Source: Verrucomicrobiota bacterium
Lineage (GTDB): Bacteria > Verrucomicrobiota > Verrucomicrobiia > Limisphaerales > SXQI01
Direction of reading: 5' to 3'
Length of the DNA: 41,175 bases
NCBI GenBank assembly: GCA_008933045.1
Contig: WBXJ01000001.1
Location: 1-41,175 of the forward strand
Made by a program: the position numbers and the translations under genes. The notes under the pieces are model-generated. The model was not told the origin of the DNA. It was given only the letters and a program-made list of their open reading frames with translations, and did not search any database. Every line of letters begins with the position of its first letter. Position 1 is the stretch's first letter. Positions 26,394-34,547 of this stretch are shown piece by piece.

Positions 26394-27502
26394 ACCGCTC
26401 GTGGTTCGAAGTAGATGATGTTGCGGAGTTGGAATCGCCCGCATTGTTAATCTATCGCGAACGAGTCGACGCCAACATTGACCTCATGGTTCGGATGGCG
26501 GATGGGAACACCGGTCGTTTGCGTCCTCACGTCAAGACTCACAAGATGGGTGAATTAGTTCGATGGCAACTTAAGCGGGGTCTGACTCAATTCAAGTGCG
26601 CTACTATCGCTGAGGCAGAGATGCTTGGCGAGGCATCCGTCGCTCACGTGCTTCTGGCTTATCCATTGGTGGGCCCCAACGTCGGGCGATTTGTGCAGTT
26701 GACTCAAAAGTTTTCTGCGACCCGTTTCGCTTGTATCATTGATAACGAAACGTCGGCATTGATCCTTGCTGAGGAAGCGAATCGGGCCAGACAAACGGTG
26801 GAAGTTTTTCTCGATATCGATTGCGGCATGCACCGTACTGGCATTGCACCGGATCGCAAAGCCTTGGAGCTTTACCGTCGATTGGCCTCAACTCCCGGAC
26901 TAACTCTTGGCGGGTTGCATTGTTACGACGGTCATATCCACCAATCCGATTTGTCCGAGCGTGAGGCCGCCTGCTTAAGCGCGTTCGCCCCCGTCTGGCA
27001 ACTGGTTGAGGCCATTCATGCAGCGCAACTCCCTTTGCCGAAAATTGTGGCCGGGGGTACCCCTACCTATCCTATTCACCTACGAGATCTTCGGCTTGAA
27101 TGCAGTCCGGGAACGCCCTTACTCTGGGATTTCGGGTACGGAGAGAGGTATCCAGACATGCCATTCCTCCCCGCAGCCCTCCTTCTTTCTCGTGTTGTGA
27201 GCTGTCCTGAGCCTGGAATTGTCTGCACCGATCTGGGCTACAAAGCCGTTGCTTCCGAGGGGCCACAACCGAGGGTAAAATTTCTAAACCTACCGGAGGC
27301 TGAACCCGTGATGCATAGCGAGGAACATCTCGTCATGAAAGTGGCAATCGGTTCCGAGCCGCCTGTGGGCAGTGCCTTATATGGATTACCTCGGCATGTT
27401 TGTCCCACCGTTGCCCTGCATGACGAGGCAATACAAATTCAAGCAGGGAAAGCAATGGGTCGTATTAAGGTGTCGTCGCGAAACCGCCATCTCACCCTTT
27501 GA
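26390..27502 (+). CDS. D-serine dehydratase/D-threonine aldolase-like PLP enzyme (fold type III)
   Basis: 370 residues with the alanine-racemase-like N-terminal barrel. The PLP lysine is Lys49 in RPHVKTHKMGEL. Other family segments: ATIAEAEMLGEA, EVFLDIDCGMHRTGI, GGLHCYDGHIHQSD and IVAGGTPTYPIH. The C-terminal beta domain ends with GLPRHVCPTVALHDEA. His336 and Cys338 there match the His-x-Cys zinc site of eukaryotic-type D-serine dehydratase; D-threonine aldolases use His-x-Asp instead. This points to D-serine dehydratase (D-serine to pyruvate plus ammonia), though D-threonine or hydroxy-amino-acid substrates remain possible. It overlaps the Rid gene by 4 bases and is followed after 6 bases by a GntP/DsdX-type permease. 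It is cytoplasmic, with no signal peptide. Confidence 0.85.
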   Translation: MNRSWFEVDDVAELESPALLIYRERVDANIDLMVRMADGNTGRLRPHVKTHKMGELVRWQLKRGLTQFKCATIAEAEMLGEASVAHVLLAYPLVGPNVGRFVQLTQKFSATRFACIIDNETSALILAEEANRARQTVEVFLDIDCGMHRTGIAPDRKALELYRRLASTPGLTLGGLHCYDGHIHQSDLSEREAACLSAFAPVWQLVEAIHAAQLPLPKIVAGGTPTYPIHLRDLRLECSPGTPLLWDFGYGERYPDMPFLPAALLLSRVVSCPEPGIVCTDLGYKAVASEGPQPRVKFLNLPEAEPVMHSEEHLVMKVAIGSEPPVGSALYGLPRHVCPTVALHDEAIQIQAGKAMGRIKVSSRNRHLTL

Positions 27503-27508
27503 GTTTGT

Positions 27509-28864
27509 ATGGTCACCGATCCTCAACCAACCCTCCTCTGGCACGCTCTCATCGCGGTCGTGGGCCTGATCCTGCTGATCGCGCGTGCGAAGGTGCATGC
27601 ATTCCTAGCCTTGATTCTGGCCGCGCTCTACGTGGGACTTGTCTCTGGTTTGCCCTTGCCCGATATCGCAAAGGCTTTTGCTGATGGCGTCGGTGCCATC
27701 TTAGGTTCCATCGCAATGGTGGTCGGATTGGGTGCGGTTCTGGGAAAATTGCTCGAAGCGTCTGGTGGTGCAACAGTTGTGGCGCAAACGATCCTCAAGG
27801 CGTTTGGAGAGAAACATTTGGGTTTAGCCATGATGGTCATCGGGCTGACTGTGGGTCTCCCCGTTTTTTTCGGAGTGGGTGTTGTCCTATTGATGCCCAT
27901 CGCGCTCGCCCTAGCCCGAAGTTCGGGGGTCTCCTTGTTATCAATTGCTCTGCCCATGGTCGCGGGACTTTCGGTAGCTCATGCATTAATTCCGCCACAC
28001 CCGGGTGCTCTGGCTGCAATGGATATTTTAAAGGCGGACCCCGGTCGAACGATCCTTTACGCATTTCTCGCAGGCATTCCGGCGGCCCTGTTGGCTGGGC
28101 CTGTATTTGGGGGTTGGATCGCTCGAAGGCTTCCTGCGCCCGAGTTAAATGCTGAAAACTTGGAGGTCAACCCGCAGTCCGATCGTAGCAAACCCAGTTT
28201 CAGAGTGACACTCCTCACGATCACGCTTCCCATCCTGTTGATGGTGCTCGCGACTGTTGCTGATTTAACCCTGCCTAAGACATCACCAACTCGTGCGGTA
28301 GTCGATTTTCTCGGTGCTCCCATTGTTGCGTTGGCCGCTGCAGTAATTCTCGCCTTCTGGACTTTGGGGTTTATGCGGGGTTTTTCGAGGGATCAATTAT
28401 TAAAGCTCAGCGAGAGTTCATTAGGCCCCACGGCGAGTATCCTTCTCGTCGTTGGAGCTGGGGGAGGGTTTAATAAAGTGCTCTTAAGCAGTGGGGTTGG
28501 TACTCTTTTTGCCCACACCGCAGGCCAATGGGCCATCTCACCATTGATCCTCGGCTGGGTTTTAGCCGGTCTCATTCGGGTAGCCACAGGAAGTGCCACC
28601 GTTGCAATCACGGCAGCGGCAGGTTTCGTCGCACCGTTGCTGGCCCAATCACCCACCACAAGCCCTGAACTTTTAGTCGTTTCAATGGGCGCGGGCTCTG
28701 TCATCTTCTCGCACCTGAACGACGGTGGATTCTGGTTCGTCAAAGAATACCTTCGCATTTCGGTTCCTGACACCCTGAAGAGTTGGACGGTGCTCGAGAC
28801 GATCATCGCTGTGGTGGTGCTTTTAATGTGCTTAGGGTTGGACGCATTGCGCAGCTTCTATTGA
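27509..28864 (+). CDS. GntP-family permease (gluconate/D-serine type)
   Basis: 451 residues with about 12-14 hydrophobic segments. Family hallmarks: GLGAVLGKLLEASGGATVVA, GLPVFFGVGVVLLMPIALAL, SVAHALIPPHPGALAA, GGGFNKVLLSSGVGTLFA, RVATGSATVAITAAAGFV and SHLNDGGFWFVKEY. The GntP family includes gluconate transporters and the D-serine/proton symporter DsdX, and sequence alone does not separate them well. The gene starts 6 bases after the D-serine-dehydratase-like gene. From that context D-serine or another D-amino or hydroxy acid is a better guess than gluconate. No gluconate kinase or other sugar-acid gene is nearby. Confidence 0.92.
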   Translation: MVTDPQPTLLWHALIAVVGLILLIARAKVHAFLALILAALYVGLVSGLPLPDIAKAFADGVGAILGSIAMVVGLGAVLGKLLEASGGATVVAQTILKAFGEKHLGLAMMVIGLTVGLPVFFGVGVVLLMPIALALARSSGVSLLSIALPMVAGLSVAHALIPPHPGALAAMDILKADPGRTILYAFLAGIPAALLAGPVFGGWIARRLPAPELNAENLEVNPQSDRSKPSFRVTLLTITLPILLMVLATVADLTLPKTSPTRAVVDFLGAPIVALAAAVILAFWTLGFMRGFSRDQLLKLSESSLGPTASILLVVGAGGGFNKVLLSSGVGTLFAHTAGQWAISPLILGWVLAGLIRVATGSATVAITAAAGFVAPLLAQSPTTSPELLVVSMGAGSVIFSHLNDGGFWFVKEYLRISVPDTLKSWTVLETIIAVVVLLMCLGLDALRSFY

Positions 28865-28908
28865 CGAATTCCGTTCTTCGGTAAAACATCCTTCGACGAA
28901 TCGAATCT

Positions 28909-29973
28909 ATGCTGATATTTGACGCTCATCTTGATTTGGCGATGAACGCCATGGAATGGAACCGTGACCTAACGCGGCCCATAATAGAGATTCGCGCCCG
29001 AGAATCAGGAATGACCGATAAACCTGACCGGACCAACGGCGTGGTCAACTTCGAGGAGATGCGTAAAGGGAATATCGGTTTGTGCGTGGCGACGCTCATT
29101 GCACGTTACGTTAAGCCCTCAAACCAGCTCAAGGGATGGCACTCACCCGCTCAGGCTTGGTCTCAAACGCAGGGCCAACTCGCGTGGTATCGCATGATGG
29201 AGGAGTTGGGGCAAATGGTGCAGATCAGAAATGGTGACCAGCTCACGAGCCATCTCAAACTTTGGGAACACCCCACGGAAAGCACCCCGATTGGTTATAT
29301 TTTGAGCCTTGAAGGTGCAGATTCGATCCTGAGTCCTCAACATCTGGAGTCGGCTTTTGCTCAAGGTTTACGTGCAGTAGGCCCCGCTCACTATGGTCCA
29401 GGTACCTACGCGCAAGGAACGGATGCAACGGGTGGACTTGGGCCGCAGGGAAAGGAACTGCTTACCGAGATGCAGCGACTTGGGATCATTCTCGACGCCA
29501 CGCACTTGTGTGATGACAGCTTTTGGGAAGCGATCAAAATCTTTGATGGACCTGTTTGGGCCAGCCATCAAAACTGTCGCAAATTGGTGGCGCACAATCG
29601 ACAATTCTCCGACGAACAGATCAAGGTTTTAATTGAACGAAACTCAGTCTTGGGTGCGCCACTCGACGCTTGGATGATGGCACCGAATTGGAAACGTGGT
29701 CAAACCACCCCCGAGTCGGCAGGTGTCACTTTCTCAACAATGATCGACCATATTGACCACATCTGCCAACTTGCAGGAAATGCAAATCATGTCGGTATTG
29801 GTACTGATTTAGATGGGGCCTTCGGCAAGGAGCAAACCGTCAGCGACCTCGAAACAATCGCCGATCTAGCCAAACTTCCAGCACTTTTCAAACAGCGAGG
29901 CTACACCGAGGCCGACGTGAACAACATTATGCACGGCAACTTCTTGAGGTTTCTACGGTCTACTTGGAAATAA
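28909..29973 (+). CDS. M19 membrane (renal) dipeptidase family metallopeptidase
   Basis: 354 residues. The binuclear zinc site of the amidohydrolase-fold M19 family is visible: His7 and Asp9 (FDAHLDLAMNAM), Glu135 (ILSLEGADS), the His of VWASHQNCRKL, and a further His/Asp set in LDATHLCDDSFWEAI and GIGTDLDGAFG. M19 enzymes split dipeptides and are unusual in accepting D-residues at the C-terminal position. No signal peptide is seen, so it is probably cytoplasmic. It follows the permease by 44 bases and precedes the cytochrome/sorbosone gene by 5. In this operon it would free D-amino acids from imported dipeptides, for example peptidoglycan fragments (inference). Confidence 0.9.
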   Translation: MLIFDAHLDLAMNAMEWNRDLTRPIIEIRARESGMTDKPDRTNGVVNFEEMRKGNIGLCVATLIARYVKPSNQLKGWHSPAQAWSQTQGQLAWYRMMEELGQMVQIRNGDQLTSHLKLWEHPTESTPIGYILSLEGADSILSPQHLESAFAQGLRAVGPAHYGPGTYAQGTDATGGLGPQGKELLTEMQRLGIILDATHLCDDSFWEAIKIFDGPVWASHQNCRKLVAHNRQFSDEQIKVLIERNSVLGAPLDAWMMAPNWKRGQTTPESAGVTFSTMIDHIDHICQLAGNANHVGIGTDLDGAFGKEQTVSDLETIADLAKLPALFKQRGYTEADVNNIMHGNFLRFLRSTWK

Positions 29974-29978
29974 AAAGT

Positions 29979-31607
29979 ATGCGTTTTCATGGGTTTATTT
30001 TTTACCTGCTCTGGACGTTTTCCCTACTCGCCAGAGCACAGTCTACGGAATTCTTGGCACTGTTTAATCAAGGCAAGACGATTTATTTCCAGCAGTGTTT
30101 TGTCTGCCACCAAATGAACGGGCAGGGGATCACCAACACTTATCCTCCCCTCGCGAAGTCAGACTTTCTCAGCACTGACAAAAAGAGATCCATCCGGATT
30201 CTTTGCGAAGGGCAGACTGGTCCGATTACGGTCAACGGCAAACAGTACGATGGCACCATGCCCGCGATGGTTCTACGAGATGGGGAAGTCGCTGCGGTCC
30301 TCACCTACGTACACAACGCTTGGGGAAACTCGAATGGGATCGTCACGGTGAACGAGGTTCAGGAAGTACGTAAGCAAACAGCTTATCCGACTTACGAACT
30401 TTTGGCTGCGGTAAATGCCTACCCGCCACTTCCAAAGCCGCCGGCGGGATTCAAGCTTCGTGAGGTTGCTCGACTTCCCATGAACGGTGTCCGCTTAGCG
30501 AGCGATGGGAAAGGGAAAAATCTCTTTGTTCTATCGGGTTCTGGTGATGTTCACCGTGTCGAGATCGCAACGGGGCAAGTGCGCCCAGTAGTTTTTTCTC
30601 GTGATTATTTGGTTAAAAATGTCGGAGACCAAGGTGGACCTGTCATGGTGACTGGAATGACCTTAGACAAGGAATATCGACTTTATACGGTCATCAACCA
30701 GCAGAACAATGCCACTCTTCCGGTGCAGAATTTTGTCACTATTTACCGATCCACCGAGTTCAACAAGGTTGGGGATCCTGTGACAATGAAACCTTGGTTC
30801 ACGACGAACTACCCAGGTAATTCATCTTATCTTCATGCTGCAGAGCATATTGGTATTGGACCCGATGGATACGTCTACGTGAGTAACGGAGCACGCACCG
30901 ACGGCAACGAAAGCAACGGCGACACGAACTATTATCAAAAGGGCGAAACAGAGATCACCGCTTGTATTTGGCGTCTCGACCCACGTCATCAGCCCCCTAT
31001 GTTTGAGGTTTATGCGCGAGGAATTCGTAATGTTTATGGATTCACGTGGAGTCCTTTGGGTGAAATGTTTGCGACCGAAAATGGACCCGACGCCCCTGCA
31101 CCCGAGGAGTTGAACCTGATCGAGCAAGGGAAACATTATGGGTTTCCCTACCGCTTTGCTGACTGGACAAAAAAAGCTTACGCCCATACGCCAGAGCCAC
31201 CCGCAGGACTCGAGTTCACCTTGCCCATCCCCAATATGGGACCCGACGGTGGTTTTAGGGGAAGCCCCATCTCATCTTTCGATCCTCATTCGTGCCCGGG
31301 CGGAATCGTCTGGTTGGGAAATGATTTTCCTGAGGCTCATCGAGGAACGATGCTCCTAACCCGCTTCGGAAATTTTATTCGCGAGCCTCGGGACGCGGGC
31401 TTCGATGTTCTCCAGATTCGGCTTAAGAAGAATTCCCAAGCTCTCTATGAAGCCGGAGTTCACAGTTTTCTCGCTCCGCTCGGTCGTCCGATTGATATTC
31501 ACCAAAACGGTCGAGGTCGTGTTTATATTCTCGAGTATTCGCGGCCGACAACTCCCTCATTGTCCTACTCGATGCCGGGGAGGATTATCGAATTATCAGT
31601 AGAATAA
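29979..31607 (+). CDS. Exported cytochrome c/L-sorbosone dehydrogenase-like beta-propeller protein
   Basis: 542 residues from the ATG at 29979. A signal peptide (FIFYLLWTFSLLARAQS) leads to a class I cytochrome c domain with the haem site CFVCH (about residue 43) and a Met-containing segment GTMPAMVLRDGEV. After a linker comes a glucose/sorbosone dehydrogenase propeller: YARGIRNVYGFTWSPLG, ATENGPDAPAPEELNLIEQG, KHYGFPYRFADW, and HSCPGGIVWLGNDFPEAHRG near the end. Such fusions are periplasmic PQQ- or haem-linked sugar dehydrogenases, common in Planctomycetes and Verrucomicrobia. The substrate is unknown. It is only 5 bases from the dipeptidase gene and may share its transcript. It converges on a DUF1501 gene. 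Confidence 0.9.
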   Translation: MRFHGFIFYLLWTFSLLARAQSTEFLALFNQGKTIYFQQCFVCHQMNGQGITNTYPPLAKSDFLSTDKKRSIRILCEGQTGPITVNGKQYDGTMPAMVLRDGEVAAVLTYVHNAWGNSNGIVTVNEVQEVRKQTAYPTYELLAAVNAYPPLPKPPAGFKLREVARLPMNGVRLASDGKGKNLFVLSGSGDVHRVEIATGQVRPVVFSRDYLVKNVGDQGGPVMVTGMTLDKEYRLYTVINQQNNATLPVQNFVTIYRSTEFNKVGDPVTMKPWFTTNYPGNSSYLHAAEHIGIGPDGYVYVSNGARTDGNESNGDTNYYQKGETEITACIWRLDPRHQPPMFEVYARGIRNVYGFTWSPLGEMFATENGPDAPAPEELNLIEQGKHYGFPYRFADWTKKAYAHTPEPPAGLEFTLPIPNMGPDGGFRGSPISSFDPHSCPGGIVWLGNDFPEAHRGTMLLTRFGNFIREPRDAGFDVLQIRLKKNSQALYEAGVHSFLAPLGRPIDIHQNGRGRVYILEYSRPTTPSLSYSMPGRIIELSVE

Positions 31608-31621
31608 GGTCAGACTCCCGT

Positions 31622-33070
31622 TTATGCCATTAACTCTCGCACGACGTGGCCGTGGACATCGGTCAGTCGAAAATCACGTCCCGCATGACGAAACGTAAAT
31701 TTTTCATGATCGAAGCCGAGCAAGGCCAACATGGTTGCGTGTAAATCGTGGATATGAACTTTTTTTTCTACAGCTGAAAAACCAAACTCATCCGTCGCAC
31801 CGTGGACATAGCCTCCTTTAGCTCCTCCGCCCGCTAACAGGACAGTGAATCCGTGGTGGTTATGATCTCTGCCATTGATCTTGCCACTGTTGGCACCGGG
31901 TTGAGGAAGCTCGACAGTGGGGGTGCGTCCAAATTCTCCGCCGATCACCACCAGCGTCGAATCCAGCAACCCACGCTGCTTTAAATCCTTCAGCAATGCG
32001 CCAATGCCTTGGTCGCAATCCTTCGCCAATCGTCGATGATTCTCTTCGATGTCATCATGGTTATCCCAAGGTTGGCCGTTCCCAGTCCACAACTGAATAA
32101 ATCGAACCCCACGCTCCACCAATCGCCGCGCAATGAGAAGTTGTCGCGCCTGTGTCCCTTCGCCGTAGAGGTTTCGAATATGTTCCGGTTCGCGGTTGAT
32201 ATCGAAGGCATCGGTTGCATCCATCTGCATCCTGTAAGCTAGCTCGAAGGACTGGATGCGGGATTCCAACTGCGCGTCTTGTTGTCGCTTGGCGCGATGA
32301 CGGGCGTTGAGCTGATGGAGCAAATCGAGTTGAGCCCGCTGTTCCGGCATCGAGGTGTAGTTGTTCCGAATATTTTCGATCAGCTTCTCAATCTTCGTGT
32401 GCTGAGTATCAATGTAAGTCCCCTGATACATTCCAGGAAGGAAACCCGATTGCCAGTTTTGTGATTCTTGAATGGGATAACCGTTAGGACACATCGAGAT
32501 AAACCCAGGCAAATTTTGGTTGTCCGTGCCCAACCCATACGTCACCCACGAACCGAAACTTGGCCTCACCAACCGTGCATCTCCGCAGTTCATCAGCAAC
32601 AGAGAAGGCTCATGATTCGGCACATCCGCATGAGCTGAACGAATTACCGTGATGTCATCAATACACTCTCCAACATGCGGAAAAAGTTCACTGACTTCGA
32701 TTCCACTCTGGCCATATTTTTTAAACTTAAATGGTGAAGGAAAGGCAGCTCCCGTCTTGCGTTCCGTTGGCAAATTCGCCATCGGCAACGCCTTGCCCGC
32801 ATACGTTGCTAGTGAGGGCTTGGGATCAAACGTATCCACATGGGAAGGTCCGCCATTCAAAAAGATGTGGATGACGTGTTTCGCTTTGGCTGGCAAGGGT
32901 GAAGGTTTGGGAGCCATCGAGGAGGTCAACTCACCGGCCAACGAGTTAGCACTCAACGCGTCACCCAAGATTGCGCCCAAGCCAAGGCCAGCCATCCCCA
33001 TCCCGCAATTCCTCAAAAAATCACGCCGAGTGAAGGCCAAGTGGTCAAGATTTAACGTGTGAAATGACAT
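31622..33070 (-). CDS. DUF1501 (sulfatase-like) Tat-exported protein
   Basis: 482 residues from the ATG at 33068-33070. The twin-arginine signal is LAFTRRDFLRNCGMGMAGLG. Family stretches: KHVIHIFLNGGPSHVDTFDP, HVGECIDDITVIRSAHADVP, YGLGTDNQNLPGFISMC, RGVRFIQLWTGNGQPWDNHD, GGEFGRTPTVELPQ and GRDHNHHGFTVLLAGGGAKG. DUF1501 proteins have an alkaline-phosphatase/sulfatase-like fold, are exported, and are abundant in Planctomycetes and Verrucomicrobia, usually next to a DUF1549/DUF1553 cytochrome partner. Here no partner is present, since the divergent neighbour is cinA and the convergent one is the sorbosone dehydrogenase. The function is unknown; a role in glycopolymer breakdown is often suggested. 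Confidence 0.92.
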   Translation of the reverse strand: MSFHTLNLDHLAFTRRDFLRNCGMGMAGLGLGAILGDALSANSLAGELTSSMAPKPSPLPAKAKHVIHIFLNGGPSHVDTFDPKPSLATYAGKALPMANLPTERKTGAAFPSPFKFKKYGQSGIEVSELFPHVGECIDDITVIRSAHADVPNHEPSLLLMNCGDARLVRPSFGSWVTYGLGTDNQNLPGFISMCPNGYPIQESQNWQSGFLPGMYQGTYIDTQHTKIEKLIENIRNNYTSMPEQRAQLDLLHQLNARHRAKRQQDAQLESRIQSFELAYRMQMDATDAFDINREPEHIRNLYGEGTQARQLLIARRLVERGVRFIQLWTGNGQPWDNHDDIEENHRRLAKDCDQGIGALLKDLKQRGLLDSTLVVIGGEFGRTPTVELPQPGANSGKINGRDHNHHGFTVLLAGGGAKGGYVHGATDEFGFSAVEKKVHIHDLHATMLALLGFDHEKFTFRHAGRDFRLTDVHGHVVRELMA

Positions 33071-33073
33071 TTG

Positions 33074-33087
33074 TGTTACGTGTAACA
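33074..33087. promoter_or_regulatory. Short palindrome just before the DUF1501 start codon
   Basis: TGTTAC-GT-GTAACA: perfect 6-base arms with a 2-base spacer, 3 bases from the DUF1501 ATG, in the 162-base divergent region with cinA. It has the size of a repressor half-site pair, but could be chance. Nothing else clear is seen in 33088-33232. Confidence 0.25.
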
Positions 33088-33232
33088 GAACCAACTTTAA
33101 GACGTCCCTCAATTCTCCCTTATTCAGCTATGAAGTCAATGGAACTACGCGAATCGTAAATTCAAAACTAGCGACCGGTTCCAGATAAGAAGAGGAGCTT
33201 GCGAAATCAGGCTCCGATGACAGAGTGATGCA

Positions 33233-34489
33233 ATGCAAGTTGAAATCATCAACACGGGTAGCGAATTAATGCTCGGGTTTGTTGTCAATACACACCAACA
33301 GTGGTTATGTCGGCAGCTTTCGGATTTAGGTTTTAATATCGAACGGCAGGTAGCGGTTCATGACGAGGCTCTTGCTATTCAACAAGCAGTCAGGGAGGCG
33401 ATCCAACGGGCCGAGTTGGTCATTACGACGGGCGGGTTGGGGCCGACGTCGGACGATATCACTCGCGATTTGATCGCCCAACTCTTTGATAAACCTTTAC
33501 GTGAAGATCCAAAAATCGTCGCAGACATCGAGCAGTTTTTTGCTCAGAGGTCTCGTCAGATGCCCGCTAGCACAAGAGTGCAGGCCATGGTTCCCGAGGG
33601 AGGGGTCGTGTTGTGGAATAATCACGGCACCGCGCCCGGTCTAGCGTTACCGACTCCTCGAGGTTGGCTGGTCATGTTGCCGGGGCCACCACGCGAACTA
33701 CGGCCCATGTTCCGAGATCAGTTGGTGCCGAAGTTGGCGCAGTGGTTTTCGACCCCAGTCCCGTTTGTTTGTAAGAGCCTAAAAACTACTGGGTTAGGGG
33801 AGTCCTTTCTCGAGGAACGCATTGCTCCGACGTTAAGCGGTCTTGTGGCTCAGGGATTAGGTGTCGGCTATTGCGCACGTGTGGGCGAGGTCGATGTGCG
33901 GTTCACCGCTCGCGGCGATGATTCGGCGCAACTCGTCGCCGAGGCTGTCGGAGTCGCTCGAGAGTTATTAGGAAGTCATATCTTTTCCGAGACAGAATCA
34001 GATTTAGCTTCCGTGGTGGTTGGGTTGCTGACGAGACAGAACCACACGGTAGCGATCGCAGAATCCTGCACTGGCGGCTATCTGGCTAACCGAATCACGA
34101 ATGTTCCGGGTGCCTCGGCTGTGTTTCAGGCGGGATTAGTCACTTACAGCAACGCGGCAAAAATAGAGTTTCTAGGAGTTCAACCCTCGACCTTGGAGCA
34201 GCATGGGGCTGTGAGCGAGGCCACCGCGTCGGAGATGGCACTCGGTGCCCAACGGCGAACAGGCTCGACTTATGCCCTAGCGTTGACGGGCATTGCGGGA
34301 CCCAGCGGCGGCACTTCCGAAAAACCTGTTGGCACCGTGTTTATCGGATTCGCAACTCCCGAAGGTGTTGTCGTTCACCGTTTCTTGAATGAGTATGATC
34401 GAGAAACTTTTAAATTTTATACCTCCCAGCAAGCCTTAGATATTCTCAGGCGATCCATTTTAAAAGTCGCAGGGATTTCGCTCTCCTGA
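33233..34489 (+). CDS. cinA: CinA-family protein (nicotinamide-nucleotide amidase)
   Basis: 418 residues, the usual full length. The N-terminal MoaB-like domain has INTGSELMLGFVVNTHQQWL, ELVITTGGLGPTSDDITRD and WLVMLPGPPREL. The C-terminal PncC domain has AIAESCTGGYLANRITNVPG, QAGLVTYSNAAKIEFLGV and ALTGIAGPSGGTSEKPVGTV. The C-terminal domain deamidates nicotinamide mononucleotide to nicotinic acid mononucleotide in NAD salvage. The N-terminal domain in some relatives hydrolyses ADP-ribose. It starts the plus-strand run leading into the haem genes, with a 58-base gap to the next gene, so co-transcription is possible but not shown. Confidence 0.95.
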   Translation: MQVEIINTGSELMLGFVVNTHQQWLCRQLSDLGFNIERQVAVHDEALAIQQAVREAIQRAELVITTGGLGPTSDDITRDLIAQLFDKPLREDPKIVADIEQFFAQRSRQMPASTRVQAMVPEGGVVLWNNHGTAPGLALPTPRGWLVMLPGPPRELRPMFRDQLVPKLAQWFSTPVPFVCKSLKTTGLGESFLEERIAPTLSGLVAQGLGVGYCARVGEVDVRFTARGDDSAQLVAEAVGVARELLGSHIFSETESDLASVVVGLLTRQNHTVAIAESCTGGYLANRITNVPGASAVFQAGLVTYSNAAKIEFLGVQPSTLEQHGAVSEATASEMALGAQRRTGSTYALALTGIAGPSGGTSEKPVGTVFIGFATPEGVVVHRFLNEYDRETFKFYTSQQALDILRRSILKVAGISLS

Positions 34490-34547
34490 CGGTTCTCGGG
34501 TGCGAGTTGCGACTTGCCGACAGGCTTCGACCCGTTACCTTTGTGGC

